The notes under the pieces are model-generated. The model saw nothing but the letters and a program-made list of their open reading frames with translations. It was not told where the DNA came from and searched no databases. DNA of 64,000 nt, taken from contig NW_026604871.1 of NCBI RefSeq assembly GCF_024763615.1, positions 41,001 through 105,000 of the forward strand, in the 5' to 3' direction. This stretch comes from Phlebotomus papatasi. Its lineage: Eukaryota > Arthropoda > Insecta > Diptera > Psychodidae. Made by a program: the position numbers and the translations under genes. The number at the start of each line of letters is the position of its first letter. The stretch's first letter is position 1. Shown here piece by piece: positions 46,870-58,031 of the stretch.

Positions 46870-46875
46870 ACTGAA
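46870..46875 (-). promoter_or_regulatory. Initiator (TCAGTT) of the LTR promoter
   Basis: Fits the arthropod initiator consensus TCAKTY and lies about 34 nt after the first base of the TATA box. Confidence 0.55.
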
Positions 46876-46896
46876 CAATTATACTAATTTCGGCAG

Positions 46897-46906
46897 CCCT
46901 TTTATA
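46897..46906 (-). promoter_or_regulatory. TATA box of the LTR promoter
   Basis: Minus strand TATAAAAGGG, a strong TATA box in an otherwise ordinary AT-rich LTR. The equivalent in the 3' LTR is 39295-39304. Confidence 0.75.
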
Positions 46907-49900
46907 CCAGAATCTCAGCTATAGAAGACACTATTCTCCAATCATTGAACCCTATTTTTCTTACTGCTGTTTGCGTTATTCCCTTTTTTATTTTACTATT
47001 GGTTGTGTGCTATTTTTGGCTCTATTTTTTTGTACTGCACCTGCACCCACGAAATGTGGACATCTCATAAATTATGATCGTAAATTAGCTCTGCGCGATG
47101 GCTCTTTATTTTTTTGTCATTCTCCAAGTGAGAATTTCTCCATCGAACTATTTTTAATTTGTCTTTGGTCTTGATCTTCATCAAATCCCATAAATTATCT
47201 TCGCAGAGTGATCCATAGAATATGGATCATTACGGATCATCTTAAATTCCATCAAATAATTTTACAGAGTGATCCATAAGATTTGGATCACTACAAATAT
47301 GCAAGAAAATCCCAAAAGATCTGGGATTTCCTGAGAAAGCTCCAGGAATCCTCTGACCACGGAAGGTATTTGAAGAGTCTTGGGCATAATATGCAAGAAA
47401 ATCCCAAAAGATCTGGGATTTCCTGGAGAAAGCTCCAGGAATCCTCTGACCACAGAAGGTATCTGAAGAGTCTTGGGCATAATATGTAAGAAAATCCCAA
47501 AAGATCTGGGATTTCTTGGAGGAAGCTCCAGAAATCCTCTGACCACGAAGGTATCTGAAGAGTCTTGGGCATAATATGCAAGAAAATCCCAAAAGATCTA
47601 GGATTTCCTGGAGAAAGCTCCAGGAATCCTCTGACCACAGAAGGTATCTGAAGAGTCTTGGGCATAATATGCAAGAAAATCCCAAAAGATCTGGGATTTC
47701 TTGGAGGAAGCTCCAGAAATCCTCTGACCACGGAAGGTATCTGAAGAGTCTTGGGCATAATATGCAAGAAAATCCCAAAAGATCTGGATTTCCTTGAGAA
47801 AGCTCCAGGAATCCTCTGACCACAGAAGGTATCTGAAGAGTCTTGGGCATAATATGCAAGAAAATCCCAAAAGATCTGGGATTTCTTGGAGGAAGCTCCA
47901 GGAATCCTCTGACCACAGAAGGTATCTGAAGAGTCTTGGGCATAATATGCAAGAAAAATCCCAAAGATCTGGGATTTCCTGGAGGAAGCTCCAGGAATCC
48001 TCTGACCACAGAAGGTATCTGAAGAGTCTTGGGCATAATATGCAAGAAAATCCCAAAAGATCTGGGATTTCCTTGAGAAAGCTCCAGGAATCCTCTGACC
48101 ACAGAAGGTATCTGAAGAGTCTTGGGCATAATATGCAAGAAAATCCCAAAAGATCTGGGATTTCCTGGAGAAGCTCCAGGAATCCTCTGACCACGGAAGG
48201 TATCTGAAAAGTCTTGGGCATAATATGCAAAAAAATCCCAAAAGATCTGGGATTTCCTTGAGAAAGCTCCAGGAATCCTCTGACCACAGAAGGTATCTGA
48301 AGAGTCTTGGGCATAATATGCAAGAAAATCCCAAAAGATCTGGGATTTCCTGGAGAAAGCTCCAGGAATCCTCTGACCACGGAAGGTATCTGAAGAGTCT
48401 TGGGCATAATATGCAAGAAAATCCCAAAAGATCTGGGATTTCTTGGAGGAAGCTCCAGAAATCCTCTGACCACGAAGGTATCTGAAGAGTCTTGGGCATA
48501 ATATGCAAGAAAATCCCAAAAGATCTAGGATTTCCTGGAGAAAGCTCCAGGAATCCTCTGACCACAGAAGGTATCTGAAGAGTCTTGGGCATAATATGCA
48601 AGAAAATCCCAAAAGATCTGGGATTTCTTGGAGGAAGCTCCAGAAATCCTCTGACCACGGAAGGTATCTGAAGAGTCTTGGGCATAATATGCAAGAAAAT
48701 CCCAAAAGATCTGGGATTTCCTTGAGAAAGCTCCAGGAATCCTCTGACCACAGAAGGTATCTGAAGAGTCTTGGGCATAATATGCAAGAAAATCCCAAAA
48801 GATCTAGGATTTCTTGGAGGAAGCTCCAGGAATCCTCTGACCACAGAAGGTATCTGAAGAGTCTTGGGCATAATATGCAAGAAAATCCCAAAAGATCTGG
48901 GATTTCCTGGAGGAAGCTCCAGAAATCCTCTGACCACAGAAGGTATCTGAAGAGTCTTGGGCATAATATGCAAGAAAATCCCAAAAGATCTGGGATTTCC
49001 TTGAGAAAGCTCCAGGAATCCTCTGACCACAGAAGGTATCTGAAGAGTCCTTGGGCATAATATGCAAGAAAATCCCAAAAGATCTGGGATTTCCTGGAGA
49101 AAGCTCCAGGAATCCTCTGACCACAGAAGGTATCTGAAGAGTCTTGGGCATAATATGCAAGAAAATCCCAAAAGATCTGGGATTTCTTGGAGAAAGCTCC
49201 AGGAATCCTCTGACCACAGAAGGTATCTGAAGAGTCTTGGGCATAATATGCAAGAAAATCCCAAAAGATCTGGGATTTCTTGGAGGAAGCTCCAGAAATC
49301 CTCTGACCACGGAAGGTATCTGAAGAGTCTTGGGCATAATATGCAAGAAAATCCCAAAAGATCTGGGATTTCTTGGAGGAAGCTCCAGGAATCCTCTGAC
49401 CACGGAAGGTATCTGAAGAGTCTTGGGCATAATATGCAAGAAAATCCCAAAAGATCTGGGATTTCCTTGAGAAAGCTCCAGGAATCCTCTGACCACAGAA
49501 GGTATCTGAAGAGTCTTGGGCATAATATGCAAGAAAATCCCAAAAGATCTGGGATTTCCTGGAGAAAGCTCCAGGAATCCTCTGACCACAGAAGGTATCT
49601 GAAGAGTCTTGGCATAATATGCAAGAAAATCCCAAAAGATCTGGGATTTCCTGGAGAAAGCTCCAGGAATCCTCTGACCACAGAAGGTATCTGAAGAGTC
49701 TTGGGCATAATATGCAAGAAAATCCCAAAAGATCTGGGATTTCTTGGAGGAAGCTCCAGGAATCCTCTGACCACAGAAGGTATCTGAAGAGTCTTGGGCA
49801 TAATATGCAAGAAAATCCCAAAAGATCTGGGATTTCTTGGAGGAAGCTCCAGGAATCCTCTGACCACAGAAGGTATCTGAAGAGTCTTGGGCATAATATG

Positions 49901-52900
49901 CAAGAAAATCCCAAAAGATCTGGGATTTCCTTGAGGAAGCTCCAGGAATCCTCTGACCACAGAAGGTATCTGAAGAGTCTTGCGCATAATATGCAAGAAA
50001 ATCCCAAAAGATCTGGGATTTCCTTGAGAAAGCTCCAGGAATCCTCTGACCACAGAAGGTATCTGAAGAGTCTTGGCATAATATGCAAGAAAATCCCAAA
50101 AGATCTGGGATTTCCTTGAGAAAGCTCCAGGAATCCTCTGACCACAGAAGGTATCTGAAGAGTCTTGGGCATAATATGCAAGAAAATCCCAAAAGATCTG
50201 GGATTTCCTTGAGAAAGCTCCAGGAATCCTCTGACCACAGAAGGTATCTGAAGAGTCTTGGGCATAATATGCAAGAAAATCCCAAAAGATCTGGGATTTC
50301 CTTGGAGAAAGCTCCAGGAATCCTCTGACCACAGAAGGTATCTGAAGAGTCTTGGGCATAATATGCAAGAAAAATCCCAAAAGATCTGGGATTTCTTGGA
50401 GAAGCTCCAGGAATCCTCTGACCACAGAAGGTATCTGAAGAGTCTTGGGCATAATATGCAAGAAAATCCCAAAAGATCTGGGATTTCCTGAGGAAGCTCC
50501 AGGAATCCTCTGACCACAGAAGGTATCTGAAGAGTCTTGGGCTAATATGCAAGAAAATCCCAAAAGATCTGGGTTTCCTGAGGAAGCTCCAGGAATCCTC
50601 TGACCACAGAAGGTATCTGAAGAGTCTTGGGCATAATATGCAAGAAAATCCCAAAAGATCTGGGATTTCTTGGAGGAAGCTCCAGGAATCCTCTGACCAC
50701 AGAAGGTATCTGAAGAGTCTTGGGCATAATATGCAAGAAAATCCCAAAAGATCTGGGATTTCTTCGAGGAAGCTCCAGGAATCCTCTGACCACGGAAGGT
50801 ATCTGAAGAGTCTTGGGCATAATATGCAAGAAAATCCCAAAAGATCTGGGATTTCCTTGAGAAAGCTCCAGGAATCCTCTGACCACAGAAGGTATCTGAA
50901 GAGTCTTGGGCATAATATGCAAGAAAATCCCAAAAGATCTGGGATTTCCTTGAGAAAGCTCCAGGAATCCTCTGACCACAGAAGGTATCTGAAGAGTCTT
51001 GGGCATAATATGCAAGAAAATCCCAAAAGATCTGGGATTTCCTTGAGAAAGCTCCAGGAATCCTCTGACCACAGAAGGTATCTGAAGAGTCTTGGGCATA
51101 ATATGCAAGAAAATCCCAAAAGATCTGGGATTTCCTGGAGAAAGCTCCAGGAATCCTCTGACCACGGAAGGTATCTGAAGAGTCTTGGGCATAATATGCA
51201 AGAAAATCCCAAAAGATCTGGGATTTCCTTGAGAAAGCTCCAGGAATCCTCTGACCACAGAAGGTATCTGAAGAGTCTTGGGCATAATATGCAAGAAAAT
51301 CCCAAAAGATCTGGGATTTCTTGGAGGAAGCTCCAGGAATCCTCTGACCACAGAAGGTATCTGAAGAGTCTTGGGCATAATATGCAAGAAAATCCCAAAA
51401 GATCTGGGATTTCCTGAGGAAGCTCCAGGAATCCTCTGACCACAGAAGGTATCTGAAGAGTCTTGGCATAATATGCAAGAAAATCCCAAAAGATCTGGGA
51501 TTTCTTGGAGGAAGCTCCAGGAATCCTCTGACCACAGAAGGTATCTGAAGAGTCTTGGGCATAATATGCAAGAAAATCCCAAAAGATCTGGGATTTCTTC
51601 GAGGAAGCTCCAGGAATCCTCTGACCACGGAAGGTATCTGAAGAGTCTTGGGCATAATATGCAAGAAAATCCCAAAAGATCTGGGATTTCCTTGAGAAAG
51701 CTCCAGGAATCCTCTGACCACAGAAGGTATCTGAAGAGTCTTGGGCATAATATGCAAGAAAATCCCAAAAGATCTGGGATTTCCTGGAGAAAGCTCCAGG
51801 AATCCTCTGACCACGGAAGGTATCTGAAAAGTCTTGGGCATAATATGCAAGAAAATCCCAAAAGATCTGGGATTTCCTGGAGAAAGCTCCAGGAATCCTC
51901 TGACCACAGAAGGTATCTGAAGAGTCTTGGGCATAATATGCAAGAAAATCCCAAAAGATCTGGGATTTCCTGGAGAAAGCTCCAGGAATCCTCTGACCAC
52001 GGAAGGTATCTGAAAAGTCTTGGGCATAATATGCAAGAAAATCCCAAAAGATCTGGGATTTCCTTGAGAAAGCTCCAGGAATCCTCTGACCACAGAAGGT
52101 ATCTGAAGAGTCTTGGGCATAATATGCAAGAAAATCCAAAAGATCTGGGATTTCTTGGAGGAAGCTCCAGGAATCCTCTGACCACAGAAGGTATCTGAAG
52201 AGTCTTGGCATAATATGCAAGAAAATCCCAAAAGATCTGGGATTTCCTGAGGAAGCTCCAGGAATCCTCTGACCACAGAAGGTATCTGAAGAGTCTTGGG
52301 CATAATATGCAAGAAAATCCCAAAAGATCTGGGATTTCTTGGAGGAAGCTCCAGGAATCCTCTGACCACAGAAGGTATCTGAAGAGTCTTGGGCATAATA
52401 TGCAAGAAAATCCCAAAAGATCTGGGATTTCTTCGAGGAAGCTCCAGGAATCCTCTGACCACGAAGGTATCTGAAGAGTCTTGGGCATAATATGCAAGAA
52501 AATCCCAAAAGATCTGGGATTTCCTTGAGAAAGCTCCAGGAATCCTCTGACCACAGAAGGTATCTGAAGAGTCTTGGGCATAATATGCAAGAAAAATCCC
52601 AAAAGATCTGGGATTTCCTGGAGAAAGCTCCAGGAATCCTCTGACCACGGAAGGTATCTGAAAAGTCTTGGGCATAATATGCAAGAAAATCCCAAAAGAT
52701 CTGGGATTTCCTGGAGAAAGCTCCAGGAATCCTCTGACCACAGAAGGTATCTGAAGAGTCTTGGGCATAATATGCAAGAAAATCCCAAAAGATCTGGGAT
52801 TTCCTGGAGAAAGCTCCAGGAATCCTCTGACCACAGAAGGTATCTGAAGAGTCTTGGGCATAATATGCAAGAAAATCCCAAAAGATCTGGGATTTCTTGG

Positions 52901-55900
52901 AGGAAGCTCCAGAAATCCTCTGACCACGGAAGGTATCTGAAGAGTCTTGGGCATAATATGCAAGAAAATCCCAAAAGATCTGGGATTTCTTGGAGGAAGC
53001 TCCAGGAATCCTCTGACCACGGAAGGTATCTGAAGAGTCTTGGGCATAATATGCAAGAAAATCCCAAAAGATCTGGGATTTCCTTGAGAAAGCTCCAGGA
53101 ATCCTCTGACCACAGAAGGTATCTGAAGAGTCTTGGGCATAATATGCAAGAAAATCCCAAAAGATCTGGGATTTCCTGGAGAAAGCTCCAGGAATCCTCT
53201 GACCACAGAAGGTATCTGAAGAGTCTTGGGCATAATATGCAAGAAAATCCCAAAAGATCTGGGATTTCCTGGCGAAAGCTCCAGGAATCCTCTGACCACA
53301 GAAGGTATCTGAAGAGTCTTGGGCATAATATGCAAGAAAATCCCAAAAGATCTGGGATTTCTTGGAAGAAGCTCCAGAAATCCTCTGACCACGGAAGGTA
53401 TCTGAAGAGTCTTGGGCATAATATGCAAGAAAATCCCAAAAGATCTGGGATTTCTTCGAGGAAGCTCCAGGAATCCTCTGACCACGGAAGGTATCTGAAG
53501 AGTCTTGGGCATAATATGCAAGAAAATCCCAAAAGATCTGGGATTTCCTGGAGAAAGCTCCAGGAATCCTCTGACCACGGAAGGTATCTGAAAAGTCTTG
53601 GGCATAATATGCAAGAAAATCCCAAAAGATCTGGGATTTCCTGGAGAAAGCTCCAGGAATCCTCTGACCACAGAAGGTATCTGAAGAGTCTTGGGCATAA
53701 TATGCAAGAAAATCCCAAAAGATCTGGGATTTCCTGGAGAAAGCTCCAGGAATCCTCTGACCACAGAAGGTATCTGAAGAGTCTTGGGCATAATATGCAA
53801 GAAAATCCCAAAAGATCTGGGATTTCTTGGAGGAAGCTCCAGAAATCCTCTGACCACGGAAGGTATCTGAAGAGTCTTGGGCATAATATGCAAGAAAATC
53901 CCAAAAGATCTGGGATTTCTTGGAGGAAGCTCCAGGAATCCTCTGACCACGGAAGGTATCTGAAGAGTCTTGGGCATAATATGCAAGAAAATCCCAAAAG
54001 ATCTGGGATTTCCTTGAGAAAGCTCCAGGAATCCTCTGACCACAGAAGGTATCTGAAGAGTCTTGGGCATAATATGCAAGAAAATCCCAAAAGATCTGGG
54101 ATTTCCTGAGGAAGCTCCAGGAATCCTCTGACCACAGAAGGTATCTGAAGAGTCTTGGGCATAATATGCAAGAAAATCCCAAAAGATCTGGGATTTCTTG
54201 GAGGAAGCTCCAGGAATCCTCTGACCACAGAAGGTATCTGAAGAGTCTTGGGCATAATATGCAAGAAAATCCCAAAAGATCTGGGATTTCTTCGAGGAAG
54301 CTCCAGGAATCCTCTGACCACGGAAGGTATCTGAAGAGTCTTGGGCATAATATGCAAGAAAATCCCAAAAGATCTGGGATTTCCTTGAGAAAGCTCCAGG
54401 AATCCTCTGACCACAGAAGGTATCTGAAGAGTCTTGGGCATAATATGCAAGAAAATCCCAAAAGATCTGGGATTTCCTGGAGAAAGCTCCAGGAATCCTC
54501 TGACCACGGAAGGTATCTGAAAAGTCTTGGGCATAATATGCAAGAAAATCCCCAAAAGATCTGGGATTTCCTGGAGAAAGCTCCAGGAATCCTCTGACCA
54601 CAGAAGGTATCTGAAGAGTCTTGGGCATAATATGCAAGAAAATCCCAAAAGATCTGGGATTTCCTGGAGAAAGCTCCAGGAATCCTCTGACCACAGAAGG
54701 TATCTGAAGAGTCTTGGGCATAATATGCAAGAAAATCCCAAAAGATCTGGGATTTCTTGGAGGAAGCTCCAGAAATCCTCTGACCACGGAAGGTATCTGA
54801 AGAGTCTTGGGCATAATATGCAAGAAAATCCCAAAAGATCTGGGATTTCTTGGAGGAAGCTCCAGGAATCCTCTGACCACGGAAGGTATCTGAAGAGTCT
54901 TGGGCATAAATGCAAGAAAATCCCAAAAGATCTGGGATTTCCTTGAGAAAGCTCCAGGAATCCTCTGACCACAGAAGGTATCTGAAGAGGTCTTGGGCAT
55001 AATATGCAAGAAAATCCCAAAAGATCTGGGATTTCCCTGGAGAAAGCTCCAGGAATCCTCTGACCACAGAAGGTATCTGAAGAGTCTTGGGCATAATATG
55101 CAAGAAAATCCCAAAAGATCTGGGATTTCCTGGCGAAAGCTCCAGGAATCCTCTGACCACAGAAGGTATCTGAAGAGTCTTGGCATAATATGCAAGAAAA
55201 TCCCAAAAGATCTGGGATTTCTTGGAAGAAGCTCCAGAAATCCTCTGACCACGGAAGGTATCTGAAGAGTCTTGGGCATAATATGCAAGAAAATCCCAAA
55301 AGATCTGGGATTTCTTGGAGGAAGCTCCAGAAATCCTCTGACCACAGAAGGTATCTGAAGAGTCTTGGGCATAATATGCAAGAAAATCCCAGAAGATCTG
55401 GGATTTCCTGGAGAAAGCTCCAGGAATCCTCTGACCACAGAAGGTATCTGAAGAGTCTTGGGCATAATATGCAAGAAAATCCCAAAAGATCTGGGATTTC
55501 TTGGAGGAAGCTCCAGGAATCCTCTGACCACAGAAGGTATCTGAAGAGTCTTGGGCATAATATGCAAGAAAATCCCAAAAGATCTGGGATTTCTTGGAGG
55601 AAGCTCCAGGAATCCTCTGACCACAGAAGGTATCTGAAGAGTCTTGGGCATAATATGCAAGAAAATCCCAAAAGATCTGGGATTTCTGAGGAAGCTCCAG
55701 GAATCCTCTGACCACAGAAGGTATCTGAAGAGTCTTGGGGCAATAATATGCAAGGAAAATCCCGAAAGATCTGGGATTTCCTTGAGAAAGCTCCAGGAAT
55801 CCTCTGACCACAGAAGGTATCTGAAGAGTCTTGGGCATAATATGCAAGAAAATCCCAAAAGATCTGGGATTTCCTGGAGAAAGCTCCAGGAATCCTCTGA

Positions 55901-56566
55901 CCACAGAAGGTATCTGAAAAGTCTTGGGCATAATATGCAAGAAAATCCCAAAAGATCTGGGATTTCCTGGAGAAAGCTCCAGGAATCCTCTGACCACAGA
56001 AGGTATCTGAAGAGTCTTGGGCATAATATGCAAGAAAATCCCAAAAGATCTGGGATTTCCCTGGAGAAAGCTCCAGGAATCCTCTGACCACAGAAGGTAT
56101 CTGAAGAGTCTTGGGCATAATATGCAAGAAAAATCCCAAAAGATCTGGGATTTCTTGGAGGAAGCTCCAGAAATCCTCTGACCACGGAAGGTATCTGAAG
56201 AGTCTTGGGGCATAATATGCAAGAAAATCCCAAAAGATCTGGGATTTCTTGGAGGAAGCTCCAGGAATCCTCTGACCACGGAAGGTATCTGAAGAGTCTT
56301 GGCATAATATGCAAGAAAATCCCAAAAGATCTGGGATTTCCTTGAGAAAAGCTCCAGGATCCTCTGACCACAGAAGGTATCTGAAGAGTCTTGGGCATAA
56401 TATGCAAGAAAATCCCAAAAGATCTGGGATTTTCCTGGAGAAAGCTCCAGGAATCCTCTGACCACAGAAGGTATCTGAAGAGGTCTTGGGCATAATATGC
56501 AAGAAAATCCCAAAAGATCTGGGATTTCTGGAGAAAGCTCCAGGAATCCTCTGACCACAGAAGGTA

Positions 56567-58031
56567 TCTGAAGAGTCTTGGGCATAATATGCAAGAAAAT
56601 CCCAAAAGATCTGGGATTTCTTGGAAGAAGCTCCAGAAATCCTCTGACCACGGAAGGTATCTGAAGAGTCTTGGGCATAATATGCAAGAAAATCCCAAAA
56701 GATCTGGGATTTCTTGGAGGAAGCTCCAGAAATCCTCTGACCACAGAAGGTATCTGAAGAGTCTTGGGCATAATATGCAAGAAAATCCCAAAAGATCTGG
56801 GATTTCCTGGAGAAAGCTCCAGGAATCCTCTGACCACAGAAGGTATCTGAAGAGGTCTTGGGCATAATATGCAAGAAAATCCCAAAAGATCTGGGATTTC
56901 TTGGAGGAAGCTCCAGGAATCCTCTGACCACAGAAGGTATCTGAAGAGTCTTGGGCATAATATGCAAGAAAAACCCAAAAGATCTGGGATTTCTTGGAGG
57001 AAGCTCCAGGAATCCTCTGACCACAGAAGGTATCTGAAGAGTCTTGGGCATAATATGCAAGAAAATCCCAAAAGATCTGGGATTTCCTGAGGAAGCTCCA
57101 GGAATCCTCTGACCACAGAAGGTATCTGAAGAGTCTTGGGCATAATATGCAAGAAAATCCCAAAAGATCTGGGATTTCCTTGAGAAAGCTCCAGGAATCC
57201 TCTGACCACAGAAGGTATCTGAAGAGTCTTGGGCATAATATGCAAGAAAATCCCAAAAGATCTGGGATTTCCTTGAGAAAGCTCCAGGAATCCTCTGACC
57301 ACAGAAGGTATCTGAAGAGTCTTGGGCATAATATGCAAGAAAATCCCAAAAGATCTGGGATTTCTTGGAGGAAGCTCCAGGAATCCTCTGACCACAGAAG
57401 GTATCTGAAGAGTCTTGGGCATAATATGCAAGAAAATCCCAAAAGATCTGGGATTTCTTCGAGGAAGCTCCAGGAATCCTCTGACCACGGAAGGTATCTG
57501 AAGGGTCTTGGGCATAATATGCAAGAAAATCCCAAAAGATCTGGGATTTCCTTGAGAAAGCTCCAGGAATCCTCTGACCACAGAAGGTATCTGAAGAGTC
57601 TTGGGCATAATATGCAAGAAAATCCCAAAAGATCTGGGATTTCCTGGAGAAAGCTCCAGGAATCCTCTGACCACGGAAGGTATCTGAAAAGTCTTGGGCA
57701 TAATATGCAAGAAAATCCCAAAAGATCTGGGATTTCCTGGAGGAAGCTCTAGGAATCCTCTGACCACAGAAAGTATCTGAAGAGTCTTGGGCATAATATG
57801 CAAGAAAATCCCAAAAGATCTGGGATTTCCTGGAGGAAGCTCCAGGAATCCTCTGACCACAGAAGGTATCTGAAGAGTCTTGGGCATAATATGCAAGAAA
57901 ATCCCAAAAGATCTGGGATTTCCTGGAGAAAGCTCCAGGAATCCTCTGACCACAGAAGGTATCTGAAGAGTCTTGGGCATAATATGCAAGAAAATCCCAA
58001 AAGATCTGGGATTTCTTGGAGGAAGCTCCAG
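56567..58031 (+). repeat. 1465-bp segment duplicated within the right array (copy 1)
   Basis: The order of monomer variants is the same as in 60798-62262 (offset 4231), including GGAAGCTCTAGG (57741-57752) and CAGAAAGTATC. It has one extra base near 56855. Confidence 0.8.

Larger units (their letters stand above)
39094..47295 (-). mobile_element. LTR retroelement with gag and pro only, carrying foreign DNA
   Basis: An 8.2-kb element on the minus strand. Order along its own sense: 5' LTR (47295-46694), primer-binding site, gag, -1 frameshift site, retropepsin-like pro, about 4.4 kb of non-coding DNA with a SINE and LINE piece, polypurine tract, 3' LTR (39693-39094). The LTRs are identical over the shared 600 bp by eye, so insertion (or gene conversion) is recent. 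No reverse transcriptase, RNase H, integrase or envelope frame is visible in the internal region; no minus-strand frame of any length exists between 44089 and the 3' LTR. Gag style, the -1 shift and the primer site fit the Ty3/gypsy group, but without RT the class is an inference. It is probably mobilised in trans. Confidence 0.9.
46694..47295 (-). repeat. 5' LTR
   Basis: 602 bp with complete termini TGTAGTG and CACTACA. It holds the U3 promoter, a short R region and U5. U3 contains two dyads (47209-47229, arms TGATCCATA and TATGGATCA; 47268-47292, arms AGTGATCC and GGATCACT) embedded in a 61-bp-spaced repeat of CAGAGTGATCCATA. The small open frame inside it also occurs in the 3' LTR and is not a gene. 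Confidence 0.93.
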
